Assembly: GCA_964554105.1 (NCBI GenBank)
Contig: CAZKNF010000001.1
Coordinates: 89,166-153,165 of the forward strand
Direction of reading: 5' to 3'
Length of the DNA: 64,000 bases
DNA from: CAZKNF01 sp964554105
Lineage (GTDB): Bacteria > Bacteroidota > Rhodothermia > Rhodothermales > VXPQ01
Shown: one piece after another, positions 9,601 through 18,659 of the stretch
Position numbering within the stretch: the stretch's first letter is position 1
Layout: every line of letters begins with the position of its first letter
Translations under genes and position numbers: made by a program
Notes under the pieces: model-generated
The model's database searches: none
Told to the model about the DNA's origin: nothing
Seen by the model: only the letters and a program-made list of their open reading frames with translations

Positions 9601-9876
9601 GAGGCTCAATTCTATAAGGAAGGACAAAATCCACACTGCAAGGAATGTGGCGGGACCGGGTACAAGGGCCGCCGTGCAATAACCGAAACGATGCCCTTTT
9701 CGCATGAAATTCGGCGGCAGATCATTCGTGTCGATGATATGATAGATGAGGACGCCATACGAGAGCTTGCGGAACGCGAGGGGATGTTGACGCTTCGAGC
9801 ATCTGCTCGCGAAATCGTGAAGCAGGGGGAGACGTCGATTATGGAACTCATCCGTGTGACGGCCGGTGACCACTGA
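6601..9876 (+). CDS. PilB/GspE-family secretion or type IV pilus ATPase with long acidic N-terminal extension
   Basis: 1091 residues, against roughly 550-600 for typical PilB/GspE. Residues 1 to about 488 are low-complexity, extremely rich in Asp, Glu and Ser, with repeated units such as FEDDEFEDDEFDHD and YVDD/YADD. From about 490 a GspE N-terminal-like domain follows, then the hexameric ATPase core: Walker A GPTGSGKT at about 843-850, Walker B region DPDVVMVGEMRD, the His-box STLHTND, and a four-cysteine zinc motif (C974, C977, C1013, C1016). The core should power assembly of a type IV pilus or type II secretion pseudopilus. No other pilus gene is nearby. The extension could be a disordered regulatory or partner-binding arm. 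Confidence 0.92.
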   Translation: MHSEITPHPEDDVPEGEASDDRSSPRSRQHSDNELPSWNSWASLAATGEDEDTAASFNQSIEGERRERADDVPGDLAESTSSVKHVTLFEQPYLPEPKDSPSQIELYRGRGSDPDSDRSESVGEDDGAVFHVAADDYDANGGALDSVDLPGEVAEVDGYRSDQGHDLQCSYRITPDDLRSGDPQMVRVDESAVKQNDLELNDQVADVLKREDAGPYKFEDDEFEDDEFDHDVSGQVDFDDEFDHDDFLLDDLDIEDFDFADLDVEELDQPDLYVDHQPADELSADHQSFYSLSSGGSEPNDSFADDSSGGSSITDHLYVDDSHLEESDVDDLYADDPFAHTSPIPEGRIKDLWHSDGGGDDEIGTSGPYVERSGAEPEAVVDVTTDKVVQPVDSRYEESSSIRLSGDGFTPAKERVSGDGFASSERTDERIADPAEDEGRVVGYDEADYLDDAVPERLDRSADWSEEVEPPSKPVSPERKHSKEAGEAEFTALDLRDRVVIMLLFKQVVQIEDVENAWRRWQEQSAGNSREPLWRVLAMDPSFDREQIFAEAAQVYAFKEAHVVNAHALQFIAKHKEVFEEEIWERMRKLRVLPIRKEVKAQSKETRVIFISHDPSRTDVSRLMRELKLDSYEMQYAPESQIEALIAESFPKRNEFLDKVSSDEFAFDLGTSYDDAAPLVDEDALEAEISSSSLINLFEAALVEAVRRGVSDIHIFPNPKKQIEIHFRVDGELECWHREARINPEAFISVVKDNTLNVDRFERDSAQDGFIQREVDETLIRYRVSVLPVANANQELRSESIVIRVLDDRKVITDLGRLGLLDRARANFEWAISQPHGMVILTGPTGSGKTTTLFAALSQVVTPKLNVLTVEDPVEYVIPGVRQIKLSYKLVLEQALRSILRHDPDVVMVGEMRDRETAELAIKLANTGHLTFSTLHTNDAPSAVSRLYKMGIEPFLIAYAINLVVAQRLIRTLCTRCKRPHEVLDYELLSRLGFTQEEQTEAQFYKEGQNPHCKECGGTGYKGRRAITETMPFSHEIRRQIIRVDDMIDEDAIRELAEREGMLTLRASAREIVKQGETSIMELIRVTAGDH
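7251..7280 (+). repeat. Two perfect 15-base tandem repeats inside the PilB-like acidic region
   Basis: The unit gttcgaagatgatga occurs twice in tandem and encodes FEDDE twice; a third diverged unit with gtttgatcatga follows. In-frame repeat units suggest the acidic arm lengthens by slippage or duplication. Confidence 0.85.
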
Positions 9877-9910
9877 GGAAGACTCCTGAGTATCAGCAAA
9901 AAACGCACGC

Positions 9911-10546
9911 GTGTCGGCAATCGATCGGTTCACATCATCCGCTGTATATCGCCGCATCCACAATCTCTTTGATAATCCAGCCGTCTTCAATGCATATCAG
10001 TCTCTTGTGGATGGAGGCAAGGAACGCCGCATACTGCAGTTTCTGAGTGGCGTACAGTATGAGACGGTGCTCGACGTGGGTTGCGGGACGGGTAACTGGG
10101 CGTTGACTGCCCGAGGAGCCTACCTTGGTGTGGATGTCGCGAGGGAGTTCATCGACGCCGCCCGCCATCGGTATGTGGATGATTCATCGAAGACGTTCAT
10201 CCAACTAGATCCCACCTCCGAAGCCCTTCCCGGAGAGTACGATCTGGCGCAGCTCGTGAGCGTTCTCCATCATTTGTCGGACGATCAGGTCGATGCGCTG
10301 CTGGAACGGATAGTCGACCGTATCCGCTTTCTCTTCGTGCTTGATCTGTATCCGATCGTGTGGAATCCCGTGGCGCGCTTTTTGTACGCGGCCGACCGAG
10401 GAGACTTCATTCGCGAGCCGGCCGAACAGAAGGACTTGCTCCTGAGGAACGGGAGACTAAGCCTTGTTCGTGAGGATGACTACTTTGCACCGACGAGATT
10501 GTACCGGCATACGCTGCTGCTTTTCGAGCGAAAGCATTCGTTGTGA
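9911..10546 (+). CDS. Class I SAM-dependent methyltransferase
   Basis: 211 residues starting at GTG 9911. Motif I, VLDVGCGTGNW, is at about residues 51-61, followed by an acidic-loop segment YLGVDVA and a motif II/III region with VSVLHHL, as in small-molecule or quinone-type methyltransferases. The substrate cannot be deduced. It starts 34 bases after the PilB-like gene and is co-directional. It ends 71 bases from the convergent ppc gene. Confidence 0.85.
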   Translation: MSAIDRFTSSAVYRRIHNLFDNPAVFNAYQSLVDGGKERRILQFLSGVQYETVLDVGCGTGNWALTARGAYLGVDVAREFIDAARHRYVDDSSKTFIQLDPTSEALPGEYDLAQLVSVLHHLSDDQVDALLERIVDRIRFLFVLDLYPIVWNPVARFLYAADRGDFIREPAEQKDLLLRNGRLSLVREDDYFAPTRLYRHTLLLFERKHSL

Positions 10547-10617
10547 AGCGACGGCAGTGCATTGGAAGGTGAAGTTGCGGGACGGTGCGTGGGAGTCCGG
10601 GACAGCCGGTGAAGGCG

Positions 10618-13470
10618 CTATCCCGTGCTTTGCATAGCCGCAGCGATCCCGTTAATGCTTAAGAAGAGGGCCTGGCGAATGGCGTCGTGATCGGCGCCTT
10701 CTGATGAGCGATATCGGCGAATCAGCTCCACCTGAAGTAGATTCAGCACGTCTGTATACGGATTTCGGAGGGTGATGGATTTTTGAATGACGGGGCTGTT
10801 GCCGAGCAGCTCCGACTGACCCGTAATCTTGAGAATCGCCGAACGAGCCCGATCGAAGTCTGCTTCGATCGTTTGGTGTATGCGGGGCCCGTTCGAATCG
10901 TCGGCGAGGGCTGCGTAGTAGGCTGAAATCTCGAAGCGAGCACGCGCCATTTCGCGCTGCGCGCTGTCAACGACGGCCCTGAAGAAGGTCCAATTCGTGT
11001 ACAGGTCGCGCAAGTGATCCAGGCGATCTTCCGATTCGTCGACGATCTCCATCAGCCCGCTGCCGGTGCCGTACCATCCAGGAACGATGTACCGGGTCTG
11101 CGTCCACGCGAAAACCCATGGAATTGCACGAAGGCCCTCAAAATCGACCTCTTGCGCCGATTTGCGGGATACCGGACGTGAGGCGATGGGGAGGCGGCTG
11201 ATCTGTTCGATCGGCGTTACCTGCGTATACCACGGCCAAAGATCCTCGTCCTCGATCAGACCGCGATACGCCGTCATGGCTCGCCTGGCGACGTCGTCCA
11301 TGATTCGGGCATCGTCGGCCCCTGGATGATTGTGATCAGCCCGGCCGTCCGTTCGAACGGAAACGCCGGTGCTGACGATCATTGCGTTGACGATCTGCTC
11401 AAGGTGCCGTCGTGTGATATCAGCCAGGGCGTAGCGAAATGAGATGACTTCGCCCTGCTCGGTGAAGCGGATTCGTCCGTTATGTACGACCGGAGGCATG
11501 GCGAGAATAGCCTGATTGGCTCGCCCGCCACCTCGTCCGACAGTTCCACCGCGACCGTGGAATAGCCGCAAGCTGACTTCGTGCGAACGGCAGACGGCTC
11601 CCAGCTGCTGCTGCGCTTTATGAAGCGCCCAATTTGCCATCCAGTATCCGCCGTCTTTGTTGCTGTCCGAATACCCAAGCATAATTTCCTGAAATCTACC
11701 ACGGGCCTCCACCTGCTTGCAGTAAATCGGGTGTGTGAAAAGAATGTCGATTAGCTTATCGGCGTCCTCCAGATCCTCGATAGTTTCGAATAAGGGAATG
11801 AAGTCGAGCGGTGAGTCGACCTCGCCGTCGCGAATGCGCCAGAGTCCACCTTCTTTAGCCAGAAGCATTGCCTCGAGCATGTCGCTGACCGAGTGCGTCA
11901 TGCTGATTATGTAGCCGCCCATTGCTTGCGGCTCCTGCTCGATGATCTCACGAATTACATTAAAGCTCTCCACGACAGTCTGCGCAGTTTCGGGGAGATC
12001 GGCACCGTGGGGCAGGAGAGGGCGCGGGTTGGCTAACTCCGCACTGAGAAGATCCACCTTCTCCGATTCGTTGAGAGATGCATAATCGTCTTGTACGCCG
12101 GCTACGCGGAGCAGTGCGCTGACTGTCTCTTCGTGCACGCCGGAATGCTGGCGTACGTCGAGAGCAGCCATGTGGAAGCCAAACGTACGAGCCCGGATCA
12201 GCATGCGACTGAGCTGTCCTGACGTGACGTAGGCTTCGAAGCCGGTCGACTCGAGGCATTGCGCGAGAAGTTCGAGATCATCGACGAAATCCGAACTGTC
12301 ATACTTCCAGAGCCGCACTTCGTCGGGATCGCCGGCGAGTGAGGCCCCCTTATTTTCGAGGAGGGCCTGGATTTCTTTGCGCATCCGGTTGATGCGCGCC
12401 ATTATATAGGTGAGTTTCAGCCGATACGGTTCGTGCTGATAGACTCGCAGCATTTGTTCGTCAAGCGCGATTTCTTCACTGTCGCTCTTGATCGAGTCGT
12501 AGAGATCGGGTGGAACGGCAGCCTGGAGATTTGAGATACTGATCTCACGCCGGAGTTCACGCAGCTCACCGTAGAACAAGGTGAGCGCCGACACGCGCTG
12601 CCTGGCGAAGGTGCGACGGGTGACGTCAGCGGTTACGTTCGGATTGCCGTCACGATCGCTTCCGATCCATGATCGATACCGCAGGAATGTGGGCAAATCG
12701 GGTGTCGCGTCGTAGTAGGTCTCGAGAGCCCTTCGCACGTCCTCGTATATCTGCGGAATGGTCTGCCAGATCGCATTCCGCATGAAGTACATTCCCTGCT
12801 CCACCTCGTCATCCACGCTTGGCCGTTCGGCCCGTACCTCGTCGGTGGCGAGAAGAAATGCAATTTGATTACGGATCTCTGTAAAGGAGCGCTCCTCTTC
12901 CTCGGGGGACTGCACGGAGCGACTCATTTCGGAGAGAAAATGAGCGATGTGCTGCTGTTTATACAGGATGCTGCGGCGCCGAGCCTCCGTCGGGTGTGCG
13001 GTAAGAGTCGGCTGGATGTCGAGTGTCGCGAGCAGGTCAATGACTTCCTGCAGCGTGTAGCCGTCATTTTTGAGACGAGCGATGGCTTCGGAGATCGACT
13101 CGGAGCGCGGGCTGTCTGGTGTGCTCTCGCGCGCCCGCTCTCGATTGATGCGTATGATCTCCTCCTGTTCGGCTTTGTTTACGAGATGGAAAAAGGCCGT
13201 ATATGAGCGGAGAAGCCAGAGGATCTCATCCCCCTCCAGTTCAGAGATGCGCTGAGCCGTGCGGTCGCGAAGTGCGGGGTCGTTCTCCTGCGCGGCACGC
13301 TTGCAGGAAAGACGAAGCTCCTCGATGAGACGGAGCATGCCCTCACCTGCCTGCTGCTCGACAGCCTGGCCAAGGAGGAATCCAAGCAGATTTACCTGCC
13401 GGCTGAGTGGACGAGATATACCTGTCCCCTCCGCTTCAACGTTAAGCCCCTGATGTTGGCCATCTGACAT
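10618..13470 (-). CDS. ppc: Phosphoenolpyruvate carboxylase
   Basis: 950 residues, somewhat longer than the E. coli enzyme (883). The catalytic histidine lies in LTAHPTEARRR (H159). Other hallmarks are GYSDSNKDGGY and the glycine-rich FHGRGGTVGRGGG loop. The enzyme carboxylates PEP to oxaloacetate, replenishing the TCA cycle. The start at 13470 is 12 bases downstream of the DUF2911 gene stop, so ppc appears to be the last gene of an M1 peptidase-DUF6503-DUF2911-ppc transcription unit. With the pyruvate phosphate dikinase elsewhere in the window it gives a pyruvate-PEP-oxaloacetate route. Confidence 0.97.
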   Translation of the reverse strand: MSDGQHQGLNVEAEGTGISRPLSRQVNLLGFLLGQAVEQQAGEGMLRLIEELRLSCKRAAQENDPALRDRTAQRISELEGDEILWLLRSYTAFFHLVNKAEQEEIIRINRERARESTPDSPRSESISEAIARLKNDGYTLQEVIDLLATLDIQPTLTAHPTEARRRSILYKQQHIAHFLSEMSRSVQSPEEEERSFTEIRNQIAFLLATDEVRAERPSVDDEVEQGMYFMRNAIWQTIPQIYEDVRRALETYYDATPDLPTFLRYRSWIGSDRDGNPNVTADVTRRTFARQRVSALTLFYGELRELRREISISNLQAAVPPDLYDSIKSDSEEIALDEQMLRVYQHEPYRLKLTYIMARINRMRKEIQALLENKGASLAGDPDEVRLWKYDSSDFVDDLELLAQCLESTGFEAYVTSGQLSRMLIRARTFGFHMAALDVRQHSGVHEETVSALLRVAGVQDDYASLNESEKVDLLSAELANPRPLLPHGADLPETAQTVVESFNVIREIIEQEPQAMGGYIISMTHSVSDMLEAMLLAKEGGLWRIRDGEVDSPLDFIPLFETIEDLEDADKLIDILFTHPIYCKQVEARGRFQEIMLGYSDSNKDGGYWMANWALHKAQQQLGAVCRSHEVSLRLFHGRGGTVGRGGGRANQAILAMPPVVHNGRIRFTEQGEVISFRYALADITRRHLEQIVNAMIVSTGVSVRTDGRADHNHPGADDARIMDDVARRAMTAYRGLIEDEDLWPWYTQVTPIEQISRLPIASRPVSRKSAQEVDFEGLRAIPWVFAWTQTRYIVPGWYGTGSGLMEIVDESEDRLDHLRDLYTNWTFFRAVVDSAQREMARARFEISAYYAALADDSNGPRIHQTIEADFDRARSAILKITGQSELLGNSPVIQKSITLRNPYTDVLNLLQVELIRRYRSSEGADHDAIRQALFLSINGIAAAMQSTG

Positions 13471-13482
13471 TCCGTGCCGTCG

Positions 13483-14061
13483 TTAATCCTGGGGACGAAT
13501 CGGAACGCTGATCCGCGTATCGTCCCACACCGCGACCATCGCTGCTCCCGGTTCATCCTCGTTCTCTTCAAGGCTGATGGTAAAAGCCTCGTACGTCTGC
13601 TCTGTTCGCTGGGCCGGTACGTCAACGCGAATGACGTCGTCTTCTTCGGCATATGAAAAGGCACCCCACTGACCGAGATTTTCGTTGACGATGATCGTCC
13701 ACGTATCCTCAGTCGGAATGGCGAAAAGAGCGTAGGTCCCGGCCGGCAATTCTGAGTCGCCGAACAAAATAGGCTGGGTGGTTGTCAGTTCGGTCGCTTC
13801 ATTTGCTCCGAAGCGCCAGACCTCGCCGAATGGTTCGAGCCCGCCGAAAATCTCGCGACCGCGCTTTCGAGGCGAGCTGTAGTGAATCTTTATGTACGTG
13901 CCGTCCTCGAGCGTGATCTGGGCCAGCGCAAGAGGACTTGGACGGGTATCCGGGGCGGGTACAACGTTCTGAGCAGCGACGATCTGTGTAGACGCGGCCG
14001 CCGTTATAAATAGCGCCAGGGCGCCAAGAAAGGAGATCAACCGTATCCGCGATGCATTCAT
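13483..14061 (-). CDS. DUF2911 exported protein
   Basis: 192 residues with a signal peptide (about residues 1-30, ending AAAQ-like IVAAQ). The body shows the DUF2911 signature YSSPRKRGREIFGG, then PFGEVWRFGANEAT and later YALFAIP, all strongly conserved in this mainly Bacteroidota family. Function is unknown; the protein should be periplasmic. It sits between a DUF6503 lipoprotein and ppc on the same strand with short gaps, consistent with an operon. Confidence 0.88.
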   Translation of the reverse strand: MNASRIRLISFLGALALFITAAASTQIVAAQNVVPAPDTRPSPLALAQITLEDGTYIKIHYSSPRKRGREIFGGLEPFGEVWRFGANEATELTTTQPILFGDSELPAGTYALFAIPTEDTWTIIVNENLGQWGAFSYAEEDDVIRVDVPAQRTEQTYEAFTISLEENEDEPGAAMVAVWDDTRISVPIRPQD

Positions 14062-14130
14062 GGCAGCGATAGGTAATGGACATTTTTGTGACGTCGGTAC
14101 GGCAGTACGCCGCCCATCAATATAACAAAG

Positions 14131-14904
14131 CTACTCTGTCGCGATGGGTTCAACAGAAATGTTCTCGAGATTTATCTCCGAAAGCAATTGCACGTCTCCC
14201 TTTTCCAGAGCCCGATCGAAGTGCTCAATCGAATCGCCGGGTGATGGAAAGCGGTGAGACGTGTAATTGAGGTAATCCAGGAAAAGAAGTCCACCAACGT
14301 GTCGCGGTCGTACAGCTTCTCGAAAGCGCGTCCCTCCACCGTCTTCCGCGAATGCATACGCGAAGTAGTCCATTGTGTGCCGATCGCGGTGAAACCAGTA
14401 GACGAAGCGATCCTCATGAGCCGCCCCGCCACCTTCTTCCCGAAACGTGATTTCTACTTTGTTATATGGCTGATCTCGAACTGAGTCGGCTCCCAAATAT
14501 CTTTTCCGAACCGCCGGGTCGTTGAGCTTAAACGGCAGGAGAGCGAAGTATGCCACCGAATTGATCCCTGAAGTAATCGATGAGCGCATTTGATCTGAAA
14601 GTTCGACGGGTTCTCCGTCGATATTTCGGTATACGGAATCGTTTGTCAGCACGTCATGGATAGCCACGCTTGAATCCGGAAACGTTCGCTCATAGCGGAA
14701 AAGGCCGCCGTCATGGCGTAGCATGAACCGCCGATCACGAAAATCGAATTGCAGTACGGTACCATCTAGTTGATCTGCTCCGCCGTGGGCCTCGATAGCG
14801 CGATCCACGATACGCTGCGGATCGGGTTGACCTTCACCGCAGCCCGTCAGAGGTCCTGCGAAAACGACGAGTAGTGCCAGAGAAACGGCTTTCGACATAT
14901 CCAT
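14131..14904 (-). CDS. DUF6503-like lipoprotein
   Basis: About 257 residues with a lipoprotein signal ending LTGCGEG, so the lipidated cysteine would be C22. The body has an early AHGG motif, a long beta-rich middle, VYWFHRDRHTMDYFAYAF and a late GGLLFLDYLNY, resembling the DUF6503 family of Bacteroidota. I choose 14904 over an in-frame ATG at 14967 because the latter would overlap the preceding gene by 35 bases and precede the signal with polar residues. It starts 28 bases after the M1 peptidase stop. Function is unknown. Confidence 0.8.
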   Translation of the reverse strand: MDMSKAVSLALLVVFAGPLTGCGEGQPDPQRIVDRAIEAHGGADQLDGTVLQFDFRDRRFMLRHDGGLFRYERTFPDSSVAIHDVLTNDSVYRNIDGEPVELSDQMRSSITSGINSVAYFALLPFKLNDPAVRKRYLGADSVRDQPYNKVEITFREEGGGAAHEDRFVYWFHRDRHTMDYFAYAFAEDGGGTRFREAVRPRHVGGLLFLDYLNYTSHRFPSPGDSIEHFDRALEKGDVQLLSEINLENISVEPIATE

Positions 14905-14932
14905 TGTGGCAGAGATTGTGCGATGATTCGTA

Positions 14933-17900
14933 CTAGTACCACGGTACACCGTCGATTGTGACGCCAAGCATCCACCGAAAGGCGAATCCGTCTGCTTTGT
15001 CGATTGCAGTCGTGTCGCTCGCCCAAACTGGGAATTTTGCCGTCAAATTCAAGCCCGTGAGGACGTCTGACTGTGCGGTCCATCGGCGGAGCAACGGGAC
15101 ACGTGATACATCATATCGGACTCCGACGCCGGCGTCAAAAAGGAATCGATCGGCAGAGAAACCGTCAAAGAAGCTGCTTCCGCTCCAGGCACTGCCAGCT
15201 CCGGCGAAGACCTCTGCTCGTAGGGGGGCGAGCCACGAAACGGCCTCGAACGGCATAGCGACAAGCACCGCGCTCGCCGCCAATACGTTGCTGCCCGCGG
15301 GAGTATCTACCGTACTGGAGGCGCGTTCTCGATCTACGATGCCACGTGCATACGCCACGGGTCCCGGCCCCTCGAAGGCCACCCAGCTCGGGTCGGACGG
15401 GGGATCAGCGAAGATGGCGGCGATGCTCCGGTAGGCATCGTTCCCCCAGCGATCTTCATACGATGCTTCGCCGAGCCTGAATCGTTTTTGTGCTGCCAGA
15501 TCCGGAGAGCCCCAGCCAATGCGAATCCGTGCGCCTGCGGTGAATGGACCGAGAGCAGCAGCTCGTGCTGCATCCAATTGAAATTTGTTTGCGCTGCCGC
15601 TCTGGCTGTCGCCCTCGACCGTCCCACCAACTTCTCCCCGCAATTCGATGCGTGTACGTTCATTCGAAAACGAGTAGGCGGCGTGCGCAGATAGCATGTT
15701 ATCGGGAGAAAAGCCGAAAGCTGCGGGTGTAGCTGCGGCGCGCCGCGTAGTCCGAAGCTGGTGCAGCAATCCCAGTGTGAGGCGATGTTCGGCTGCAGTC
15801 AGTGCAAAGTATCTATTCAGCGGCGTGGTGAATGCCGCCTCCGATTCAAGAATACCGAGATGCTTCTCCGTCTGGAGGGATCCGAATCCGTACGGTCCAA
15901 ACTGCTCGATGCGATCGGCGTACTGCAGCTCGAAGTCAATACCGGGCGAGAAGCGTCCAGCCGGGCGCCGGTCGTCACCCCCGCTGAAGATAACTTCGGG
16001 CCAGTACTTCACCATCGCACGCGTACGATGCTGACCAAAAAGAGAGGTGCCACGGAACTGGATACCGCCTCCGAAGCCGAAATTATCGGCGTATTGGAGC
16101 AGCGGACGCCACCCGATGCTGTAGCGGGACATGCTGGGAACAGGTGCCTCGAGGAACGAAAAATCGATCGGAAATCGGCTGGAATTATTCAGACGGTTGA
16201 TGTCAGGCGTGCGCAAATGTGGATCGATCTCCACACGACTGACTCGTTGTGGTGTTTTTAGATCGATATGATAATCGGGGTAGGTCCAGATCCACGGATC
16301 GGCGACGATCCAGCTGTCAGGAACGGGTTTATGGCCGTGCATTATGCCCAGCGGGATGGAAATCCACTGCTGCGATCCATCTTCGTACGTCAACCGAAGA
16401 TCGATTGGAATCGCGATATCGCCTTTTCGCTCGATAGAAATAGCGGTTCGCCAGGCGCCGTCCTCGCGTCGACTTGACACATCGTTTACAGCATAGTCGA
16501 GGGTCCAGGTCGTATTTGTTAATTGTTCGAAGAACCAATCCAGACGGAGTCCGGAGACATCTTCGGCGACTTTTTCTACGTCGTAGGGGTTAGGGTGTCG
16601 AAACTTGAAGCGATCGAAATACTCGATCAGAAAGCGATCGCGGAGAGAGTCCGATATGACATATCCGAGCATATCCAGGACCATCGATCCCGCCGAATAA
16701 GTGGCGGCCGAGTACGCGCTATTCGTCCGGAACCAGTCGGAAGGCGTGTTCATCTGTTCGAACAACCCGAGATCATGCCGCTGAAGAACCGCCAATTGGG
16801 AGGCGAGGTGGGATGCGCCGGATCGGCCGGCACTGTGGGCACGAAATTCGGCTGCCGTGTAGGTCACAAAGCCTTCATCCAGCCAGGCATAGTCCGCTTC
16901 GTTGGTGCCGATAATACCGTAGTACCACATGTGTGCGATCTCGTGAATGGTGACGCTGCGCAGGCCTGCTAGAGACCCGCGGCCGGCGATGAGGGTGATC
17001 ATCGGATACTCCATGCCGCCGTCGCCTCCCTGGGCTACAGTCACCTGCGGATAGGGATATTGACCGAATTCTTCGCTGAAAAACTCAACTATCTCGGGAA
17101 GCAAATCTCTGAGCTCCAACCAGTTCGAGGCTACATCGGGTTGGTAGAGGAGATGATGCTCGATACCGTCGTGCTCGACGATATCGTGAACGTAGTCAGG
17201 GTCAGCGGCCCATGCGAAGTCGTGGACATCTTCCGCGTGAAAATTCCACGTAAGCAAACCTTCGTTTTCGGCGGGTCCCCTCTCTGTGGATCCGTATCCG
17301 TGTCCGATCTCTTCCGGGTTCTGCAGAACGCCCGTCGATCCGACAACATATTCGGCCGGCAACGTGATGCGGACGTCGAATGTCCCGAACGGTGCGTAGA
17401 ATTCACGGCCGATGTAGGGGTCGGAGTGCCAGCCGCGCTCGTCGTAGTTTGCCATCTTCGGATACCACTGGGTCATCGAGTAATCGATTCCCTCGACATT
17501 GTCGCGGCCACTTCGGCGAGTTTGAAGCGGGATTTGAGAGGTGAACTCCATTTCGAACCGCGAATCGGCTCCGGGCGGAATTGGCCTCGCCAGCTCGACT
17601 TCCATCACCGTATCCAGAATTCGAAAGTCGACCGCATGGCCGTCCTGCGTAAGATGGGCGATCCGATGGTAGCCGACTTCATCCGGTCCAAGCTCAAAGA
17701 TCCGCGGCACGATCCGCGAGTCCGGATCGGGTAAGTGCCGATTTCGTTCGGCCATCGCGGACTGCGGATTGAAGGCGTTGAAGTAGAGATGGTAGAAGAC
17801 GCTGTGAAGCGTGTCGGGCGAATTATTGTGATACCGGAGCGTTTGACGACCGTCCATCTGGTGTCGATCCACGTCTATAATAACCTCCATATCGTACTCG

Positions 17901-18049
17901 ACGCGCTGCTGCCACAACGGAGAACCCTGAGCAAGCGCGGAGGTGGGGACGATTGACTGCGTAAGGAGAAGGGATGTACAAAAAAGGAAAGCCCCGATGA
18001 TCGCGGCCCGAAGACCCGAAACGAACTTCGATCTTTGGTTCAACAGCAT
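14933..18049 (-). CDS. M1-family zinc aminopeptidase with C-terminal beta-barrel-like domain
   Basis: 1038 residues with a signal peptide (AAIIGAFLFCTSLLL). The peptidase part carries GGMEYP (the substrate-anchoring motif variant) and HEIAHMW, H near residue 369, with the third zinc ligand E in WLDEGF exactly 18 residues beyond, the HExxH(18)E signature. After about residue 640 the sequence changes to alternating hydrophobic/polar strands with many Gly, Tyr and Arg, ending in aromatic residues, as in outer-membrane barrels or surface antigens. This suggests a peptidase anchored in the outer membrane. The start at 18049 is chosen because the signal follows it; an ATG at 18103 would prepend 18 residues. 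It heads the operon running to ppc. Confidence 0.88.
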   Translation of the reverse strand: MLLNQRSKFVSGLRAAIIGAFLFCTSLLLTQSIVPTSALAQGSPLWQQRVEYDMEVIIDVDRHQMDGRQTLRYHNNSPDTLHSVFYHLYFNAFNPQSAMAERNRHLPDPDSRIVPRIFELGPDEVGYHRIAHLTQDGHAVDFRILDTVMEVELARPIPPGADSRFEMEFTSQIPLQTRRSGRDNVEGIDYSMTQWYPKMANYDERGWHSDPYIGREFYAPFGTFDVRITLPAEYVVGSTGVLQNPEEIGHGYGSTERGPAENEGLLTWNFHAEDVHDFAWAADPDYVHDIVEHDGIEHHLLYQPDVASNWLELRDLLPEIVEFFSEEFGQYPYPQVTVAQGGDGGMEYPMITLIAGRGSLAGLRSVTIHEIAHMWYYGIIGTNEADYAWLDEGFVTYTAAEFRAHSAGRSGASHLASQLAVLQRHDLGLFEQMNTPSDWFRTNSAYSAATYSAGSMVLDMLGYVISDSLRDRFLIEYFDRFKFRHPNPYDVEKVAEDVSGLRLDWFFEQLTNTTWTLDYAVNDVSSRREDGAWRTAISIERKGDIAIPIDLRLTYEDGSQQWISIPLGIMHGHKPVPDSWIVADPWIWTYPDYHIDLKTPQRVSRVEIDPHLRTPDINRLNNSSRFPIDFSFLEAPVPSMSRYSIGWRPLLQYADNFGFGGGIQFRGTSLFGQHRTRAMVKYWPEVIFSGGDDRRPAGRFSPGIDFELQYADRIEQFGPYGFGSLQTEKHLGILESEAAFTTPLNRYFALTAAEHRLTLGLLHQLRTTRRAAATPAAFGFSPDNMLSAHAAYSFSNERTRIELRGEVGGTVEGDSQSGSANKFQLDAARAAALGPFTAGARIRIGWGSPDLAAQKRFRLGEASYEDRWGNDAYRSIAAIFADPPSDPSWVAFEGPGPVAYARGIVDRERASSTVDTPAGSNVLAASAVLVAMPFEAVSWLAPLRAEVFAGAGSAWSGSSFFDGFSADRFLFDAGVGVRYDVSRVPLLRRWTAQSDVLTGLNLTAKFPVWASDTTAIDKADGFAFRWMLGVTIDGVPWY

Positions 18050-18343
18050 AAAGTTCTGGTTCTGGTCCAGCGGAACGAAACATGCACGGATCTGACGGCC
18101 CATTTATCGGAATCAACGACGACAGCAGGTACGCACAGGATTGCCCCGAGGGAGATCCCAGAACTTCCCGCGAAAAGCAGACGGATTACGCGCGTGGTGG
18201 CGTGCACGTTTCGTCGCTCTGCTGCCATGCGGACCGGTCGGTCGACTGGCATGCCGTACTGGTGGAATCATGCACGAATATCTTGCGTTTAGCTTTCACT
18301 TCTACATGATGCCGCTACTCTCAACAGCAAATCCGTCTCGGAA

Positions 18344-18655
18344 GTGACAAAAGCTGATATCATCGACCGCATAGCCACGGGTACGGGATTGACCAAGATC
18401 GAGACGGAGGCTGTGGTGAACGGCTTCATTTCGACACTGATTCAGGCGCTGAATGAGGGTGACGGAGTCGAGCTCCGAGGGTTCGGGTCGTTTCGCGTTC
18501 AGCATCGCAAAGCGCGGAAGGCGCGCAATCCGCAAACGAACGAAGAAGTGCAGATCGGTCCGCGGTACGTACCGGTGTTTCGGCCCTCAAAAGAACTGCG
18601 CAGGATGGTAGATCGGTCGATGAAGGCAGTCGGCCAGAATGAAGAGAAAGAATAG
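18344..18655 (+). CDS. HU/IHF-family DNA-binding protein
   Basis: 103 residues from GTG 18344. It has the complete HU/IHF fold: TKADIIDRIA at the start, GDGVELRGFGSFRV for the beta-saddle, then RNPQTNEEVQIG and VPVFRPSKELR for the DNA-binding arm and C-terminal helix. It bends and compacts DNA as a dimer. The arm has RNPQT rather than RNPKTG, a minor variant. The zinc-ribbon gene begins 4 bases after its stop, so they are almost certainly co-transcribed. The preceding 294 bases, between this and the divergent M1 gene, hold no gene and presumably contain both promoters. Confidence 0.95.
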   Translation: MTKADIIDRIATGTGLTKIETEAVVNGFISTLIQALNEGDGVELRGFGSFRVQHRKARKARNPQTNEEVQIGPRYVPVFRPSKELRRMVDRSMKAVGQNEEKE

Positions 18656-18659
18656 ATCG

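Noticed and set aside
17060..17734. Open frame on the plus strand (224 residues)
   Set aside because: Antisense to the M1 peptidase catalytic domain; no family match visible.
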